Made by a program: the position numbers and the translations under genes
Shown here: piece after piece, positions 60,452 through 64,000 of the stretch
How positions within the stretch are numbered: the stretch's first letter is position 1
Layout of the letters: every line of letters starts with the position of its first letter
Notes under the pieces: model-generated
Told to the model about the DNA's origin: nothing
The model's input: the letters and a program-made list of their open reading frames with translations, nothing else
Databases searched by the model: none
NCBI RefSeq assembly: GCF_023221595.1
Contig: NZ_CP096563.1
Location: 2,462,501-2,526,500, forward strand
Direction: 5' to 3'
From: Rhodococcus qingshengii JCM 15477
Lineage (GTDB): Bacteria; Actinomycetota; Actinomycetes; Mycobacteriales; Mycobacteriaceae
DNA: 64,000 nt

Positions 60452-61612
60452 ATGACGACCTTCGCGGAAGCCTCCCGGACAGCGGCAGGGCAAGCGCGGA
60501 ACGGGCAGCGGCCGGTGTGGCGAGACAAGAAGCGCTACCTGTGGCCACTGGGTTTGCTGGTTCCTCTCAGCCCGTTCGCTGCGTGGTTCCTGGTCGACAA
60601 ATTCAGTCTCGGGCTCTTCTGGGCCATCGGGGCGTGGCTGATCGTCATCGTCATTCCCCTGATCGATCTCCTGGCGGGCGAGGACGGTAACAGCCCACCG
60701 GACGAAGCGATCCCTGAATTGCAAGAGGATCGTTTCTACCGCTGGTGCACGTACTTGTTCCTGCCCCTCCAATACGTCGGGCTGGTGTTCGTCGCGTGGT
60801 GTTGGGTGAACGCGCCGATGGCGGCGGGGGAGAAGTTCGCGCTCGCGATGACTGCCGGCGTGGTTGCCGGTGTGGGGATCAACGCGGCGCATGAATTGGG
60901 GCACAAGAGTGAGAAGCTCGAGAAGTGGCTCGCGAAAGTAGCGCTCGCGCAGTCCTTCTACGGCCATTTCTACGTCGAACACAACCATGGTCATCACGTC
61001 CGCGTCGCGACGCCGGAGGATCCGGCCAGCTCGCGGTACAAGGAAAACTTCTGGTTCTTCTTGCCTCGCAGCGTCATCGGCGGCCTGCGCTCGGGATGGC
61101 GGATCGAAAGCGCTCGTCTGAGGCGTCAGGGGAGACGGACGTGGAGTTACCGCAACAACATCCTGAACGCGTGGGCGATGAGTGTGGTTCTGTTCGGCAG
61201 TCTGATCGCCGCGTTCGGCTGGGAAATTGCGCCGTGGCTCGCCGTTCAGGCAATTGCAGGCTTCACGTTCCTCGAGACCGCTAACTATCTCGAGCACTAC
61301 GGCTTGCTACGTGCGAAGCGGCCTGACGGCTCGTACGTCCGGTGCTCGCCCGAGGACAGCTGGAACAGCGACCACGTCGTCAGCAATCTGTTCCTCTATC
61401 AACTTCAGCGTCACAGCGACCATCACGCGAATCCGCGTCTGCGGTACCAGAGCCTGCGAAGTGCGGCCGAAGCGCCGCAACTTCCAGCGGGTTACGCAGT
61501 CATGATCGTCTGCGCGTGGGTGCCGCCGCTGTGGCGAAAGGTCATGGACAAGCGACTGCTGGCCTACTACGACGGCGACATGACACGCATCAACGTCCTG
61601 CCGGGTAAGTGA
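60452..61612 (+). CDS. alkB: Alkane 1-monooxygenase
   Basis: A 386-residue integral-membrane non-haem di-iron hydroxylase that oxidises the terminal carbon of n-alkanes to 1-alkanols. About six membrane helices and the histidine motifs AAHELGHKSEKLE, YVEHNHGHHVRVATPEDPAS, the NYLEHYGLLR segment and LQRHSDHHANP are all present. No rubredoxin, rubredoxin reductase or TetR gene is adjacent, as in the stand-alone alkB copies (alkB3/alkB4) known in R. erythropolis; electrons must come from partners encoded elsewhere. Neighbours are housekeeping genes, and the usual mycobacterial order FAH then gltX is interrupted by this gene. No clear Shine-Dalgarno before the ATG. Confidence 0.95.
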   Translation: MTTFAEASRTAAGQARNGQRPVWRDKKRYLWPLGLLVPLSPFAAWFLVDKFSLGLFWAIGAWLIVIVIPLIDLLAGEDGNSPPDEAIPELQEDRFYRWCTYLFLPLQYVGLVFVAWCWVNAPMAAGEKFALAMTAGVVAGVGINAAHELGHKSEKLEKWLAKVALAQSFYGHFYVEHNHGHHVRVATPEDPASSRYKENFWFFLPRSVIGGLRSGWRIESARLRRQGRRTWSYRNNILNAWAMSVVLFGSLIAAFGWEIAPWLAVQAIAGFTFLETANYLEHYGLLRAKRPDGSYVRCSPEDSWNSDHVVSNLFLYQLQRHSDHHANPRLRYQSLRSAAEAPQLPAGYAVMIVCAWVPPLWRKVMDKRLLAYYDGDMTRINVLPGK

Positions 61613-61685
61613 TCGGCCGGATGGAGGAAGGGCTGCCGGACTAACCTGTAGTACGACCATCCATCATCGCCGAGCCAAGTGAGCC

Positions 61686-63161
61686 ATGACCAACAGCGAA
61701 GTACGCGTCCGTTTCTGTCCGTCACCCACCGGAACCCCGCACGTGGGTTTGGTGCGCACCGCCTTGTTCAACTGGGCATTCGCACGACACCACGGCGGCA
61801 CATTCGTGTTCCGTATCGAAGACACCGATGCGCAGCGCGACAGTGAAGAGTCCTACCAGGCCATCCTCGACGCCCTCCGCTGGTTGGGGCTCAATTGGGA
61901 CGAAGGCCCGGAGGTCGGTGGGCCGCACGCACCGTATCGCCAGTCCGAGCGTCGCGACCTGCATCTCGACGTTGTTGCCAAGTTGCTGGCCGCGGGCGAG
62001 GCCTACGAGTCCTACTCGACGAACGAGGAGGTCGAAGCGCGACACAAGGCGGCCGGACGCGATCCGAAGCTCGGATACGACAACTTCGATCGCGAGCTCA
62101 GCGACGAGCAGCGCGCTGCCTACATCGCCGAGGGGCGCAAGCCCGTCGTCCGCCTCCGGATGCCCGATCATGATCTGACCTGGAACGACCTGGTGCGGGG
62201 CGAGACCACGTTCAAGGCAGGCACCGTTCCGGACTTCGCGCTGACTCGCGGCAACGGCATTCCGCTGTACACCTTGGTCAACCCGGTCGACGACGCGTTG
62301 ATGAAGATCACCCATGTACTGCGCGGCGAAGATCTGCTGTCCTCGACTCCGCGTCAGCTCGCGTTGTACGAGGCATTGATTCGTATCGGTGTCGCCGATT
62401 TCACACCGTCGTTCGGGCACTTGCCTTTCGTGATGGGTCAGGGCAACAAGAAGCTTTCCAAGCGCGATCCCGAGTCCAACCTCTTCATCCACCGCGATCG
62501 GGGCTTCATTCCCGAGGGATTGCTGAACTACCTGGCTCTGCTCGGGTGGAGCATCGCCGACGATCACGATGTCTTCTCGCTCGACGAGATGGTTGCGGCC
62601 TTCGACGTCTCCAAGGTCAACTCCAATCCTGCCCGCTTCGACCAGAAGAAGGCCGACGCGATCAATGCCGAGCACATTCGTCTGCTCGAGCCGGCCGACT
62701 TCGCCGGTCGTCTGAAGTCGTTCCTGGTGGAGCACGGACACATCGGCGCCGACGTCGACGAAGCGACGTTCACTGTTGCGGCGGACCTCGTGCAGACGCG
62801 CATCGTCGTCCTGTCCGACGCGTGGGATCTGCTGAAATTCCTGTTCGTCGACGAGGCGTCGTTTGCTCTCGATCCGGCCGCGACGGCAAAGAACTTGAAG
62901 GAAGATGCCGGTCCGGTTCTGGACGCGTCTCTTGCGGCGCTCGATGCCATCTCAGAGTGGTCGGCGGCCAGTATCGAGGAAGCACTCAAGAAGGCCCTCA
63001 TCGAGGATCTGGAGCTCAAACCGCGTAAGGCCTTCGCTCCGGTTCGGGTCGCGATCACGGGCTCTCACATCAGCCCTCCGCTGTACGAGTCGATGGAATT
63101 GCTCGGTCGTGAGGTCTCGCTCGCTCGGTTGCGCGCCGGTAGGGCAGCGGTAACCGCCTAG
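61686..63161 (+). CDS. gltX: Glutamyl-tRNA synthetase
   Basis: A 491-residue class I synthetase that charges tRNA-Glu and, where the GatCAB route is used, also tRNA-Gln. HIGH-type motif [20 protein letters not shown], the segment [20 protein letters not shown] and the KMSKS equivalent [11 protein letters not shown] are visible; the C-terminal anticodon-binding domain is helical. With gatCAB also in this window it fits indirect Gln-tRNA formation. Genes for tRNA-Gln and tRNA-Glu follow, as in mycobacteria. Confidence 0.97.
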   Translation: MTNSEVRVRFCPSPTGTPHVGLVRTALFNWAFARHHGGTFVFRIEDTDAQRDSEESYQAILDALRWLGLNWDEGPEVGGPHAPYRQSERRDLHLDVVAKLLAAGEAYESYSTNEEVEARHKAAGRDPKLGYDNFDRELSDEQRAAYIAEGRKPVVRLRMPDHDLTWNDLVRGETTFKAGTVPDFALTRGNGIPLYTLVNPVDDALMKITHVLRGEDLLSSTPRQLALYEALIRIGVADFTPSFGHLPFVMGQGNKKLSKRDPESNLFIHRDRGFIPEGLLNYLALLGWSIADDHDVFSLDEMVAAFDVSKVNSNPARFDQKKADAINAEHIRLLEPADFAGRLKSFLVEHGHIGADVDEATFTVAADLVQTRIVVLSDAWDLLKFLFVDEASFALDPAATAKNLKEDAGPVLDASLAALDAISEWSAASIEEALKKALIEDLELKPRKAFAPVRVAITGSHISPPLYESMELLGREVSLARLRAGRAAVTA

Positions 63162-63317
63162 ATCGGACGGTCTTCCGGCCGAAAATGAAGCAAAAACCTC
63201 CTGTGACCATACGATTTGGTATTTGGGGCAGGGGTACTGGTAATCTTCTTTTCGGCCGGAGACGAGCCGCCGAGCACAACAGCGAAGCGGATCGAGCAAG
63301 GCTGGTGAGCAAGACCT

Positions 63318-63389
63318 TGGGGTATGGTGTAATTGGCAACACAGCGGTTTCTGGTACCGCCATTCTAGGTTCGAGTCCTGGTACCCCAG
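63318..63389 (+). tRNA. tRNA-Gln (CTG anticodon)
   Basis: 72 bases fold as a cloverleaf: acceptor TGGGGTA / TACCCCA, anticodon stem GCGGT / ACCGC with loop TTCTGGT (anticodon CTG), T-arm CTAGG-TTCGAGT-CCTGG, discriminator G. No CCA is encoded. It lies 156 bp behind gltX and before tRNA-Glu, and is probably charged with Glu by GltX and amidated by GatCAB. Confidence 0.96.
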
Positions 63390-63486
63390 CGGAAATCCGG
63401 TCGATTTTGTGGCCGGACTCAGACAAGCTAAGCTTGCTGAGCATCCAAGAGCAAGACTGAAATACCACGTTTAAAAAGCGTGTCCT

Positions 63487-63559
63487 GGCCCCGTCGTCTA
63501 GCGGCCTAGGACGCCGCCCTCTCAAGGCGGTAGCGCGGGTTCGAATCCCGTCGGGGCTA
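63487..63559 (+). tRNA. tRNA-Glu (CTC anticodon)
   Basis: 73 bases: acceptor GGCCCCG / CGGGGCT (first pair G-U), D-arm CGTCTAGCGGCCTAGGACG, anticodon stem CCGCC / GGCGG with loop CTCTCAA (anticodon CTC), T-arm GCGGG-TTCGAAT-CCCGT. No encoded CCA. A terminator with T-run follows seven bases later, ending the tRNA unit. Confidence 0.96.
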
Positions 63560-63565
63560 CAAAGG

Positions 63566-63599
63566 AAAGACCCTCCGATCATTGATCGGGGGGTCTTTT
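63566..63599 (+). terminator. Terminator of the tRNA unit
   Basis: AAAGACCCTCCGATC (63566-63580), loop ATT, GATCGGGGGGTCTTTT (63584-63599): a 15-pair stem with one G-U, followed by T-rich sequence. Confidence 0.88.
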
Positions 63600-63634
63600 C
63601 GTATGTGCGGGAAATGTTTCCGGCGATGCGAAAA

Positions 63635-63672
63635 ACGATCACCCCCAGTCGAATTCGACTGGGGGTGATCGT
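63635..63672 (-). terminator. 38-bp perfect palindrome, terminator of the DUF5302 gene
   Basis: A perfect two-fold palindrome centred on TCGAA/TTCGA, with outer ends ACGATCACCCC and GGGGTGATCGT. On the minus strand it is followed by TTTTT. It lies 26 bases after the stop of the DUF5302 gene. Confidence 0.88.
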
Positions 63673-63698
63673 CATCTCACTCTGTTGTCCGCGATCGG

Positions 63699-63896
63699 TT
63701 ATCCGCTCTTACGGCGGAACTCTCGCTTGTGATCGGCCGGGCCATGCGTGTTGTGGACCTTGGACTGTCCGTCGCGATGGTCGGTCGATTTGGCGTTCTG
63801 ATGATTCTTCCGTTCGAGGGCCTCACGGAACTTTCGTTTGGTTTCCTCCGATTGGGATTCGGGTTCGGACGGGGTGTTGCTGTCGAGATCGCTCAT
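63699..63896 (-). CDS. DUF5302 family small protein
   Basis: A 65-residue, highly charged protein without membrane segments. TKRKFREALERKNHQ in the middle and the ending HGPADHKREFRRKSG fit the actinobacterial DUF5302 family of unknown function. AAGGAG seven bases before the ATG at 63896 fixes the start. The C-terminal arginine/lysine-rich end could bind nucleic acid, but nothing shows this. A strong terminator follows. Confidence 0.85.
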   Translation of the reverse strand: MSDLDSNTPSEPESQSEETKRKFREALERKNHQNAKSTDHRDGQSKVHNTHGPADHKREFRRKSG

Positions 63897-64000
63897 ATGC
63901 TCACTCCTTGTTGTTGGGCCTGTTGGTGAAACTACGCCGGCCCGAATTCGATTGCTCGTGATTTTTCCGCTCACGAATCTCAGGGCTGCGGCGGCGGTGC

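Noticed and set aside
63175..63258. Long-range inverted repeat CCGGCCGAAAA / TTTTCGGCCGG between gltX and tRNA-Gln
   Set aside because: The arms are 62 bases apart; it may be chance or part of the tRNA promoter region, and no function could be supported.
63185..63460. 91-codon frame running through tRNA-Gln
   Set aside because: It overlaps a clear tRNA gene and has no protein features.

Overview
This is an ordinary, densely packed stretch of actinobacterial core chromosome from a high-GC, mycolate-type organism. It is almost certainly a Rhodococcus, and most likely the R. erythropolis / R. qingshengii group. The gene order follows the Mycobacterium tuberculosis block from nrdE (Rv3051c) to gltS (Rv2992c) with local insertions. 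The alcohol dehydrogenase at 44481-45527 looks, from memory, like the characterised zinc ADH of R. erythropolis. No phage, insertion sequence, CRISPR array or obvious genomic island was seen.

Layout. 1-3.6 kb: class Ib ribonucleotide reductase (3' end of nrdE, nrdF) with a ribbon-helix-helix/SPFH pair between the two genes and two NrdR boxes in front of nrdF. 3.7-6.4 kb: a NUDIX hydrolase and two tandem siderophore-binding lipoproteins behind an IdeR-type iron box. 6.7-11.4 kb: ctaD, serB, a PTH2-type protein and a YczE-like membrane protein. 11.2-18.2 kb: glgX (its end overlaps the YczE gene), an ABC ATPase, a NUDIX hydrolase, an enoyl-CoA hydratase and two methyltransferase-like proteins. 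18.2-24.7 kb: a beta-propeller lipoprotein and the methylglucose-lipopolysaccharide (MGLP) type set: octanoyltransferase-like protein, glucosyltransferase, GH57 enzyme and methyltransferase. 25-28.7 kb: etfBA and an olsB/olsA-like acyltransferase pair. 28.7-37.5 kb: cysteine desulfurase, mnmA, a MetE-like protein, ligA, a GNAT protein, an ACT protein and gatCA. 37.5-41.7 kb: a membrane alpha/beta hydrolase and a secreted phospholipase-A2-like protein, divergent from a two-component system. 41.8-49.3 kb: pfkA, gatB, adh, lppZ-like, doxX-like and an amino-acid permease. 50-60 kb: branched-chain amino acid and serine biosynthesis (ilvD, cfp6-like, ilvB-ilvN-ilvC, serA, leuB) and a FAH-family hydrolase. 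60.4-64 kb: a stand-alone alkB, gltX, tRNA-Gln, tRNA-Glu and a DUF5302 protein.

Regulation is the richest part of the window. The ilvBNC operon is preceded by a good promoter, an apparently leaderless 15-residue leader peptide rich in Leu/Val/Ile, and a terminator with a competing stem: a complete attenuator. NrdR and IdeR sites match their consensus patterns. Many genes have a TANNNT -10 element only 6-8 bases before ATG/GTG and no Shine-Dalgarno sequence, so leaderless transcripts are probably common. In two cases the -10 element begins with the stop codon of the gene before it. A conserved hairpin with a common stem base (GTGCGCCTTT / AAAGGCGCAC) recurs four times, each time 6-13 bases behind a stop codon.

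Coordinates, motifs and hairpins were read by eye. Family names come from recognised motifs and remembered synteny, not from database searches.
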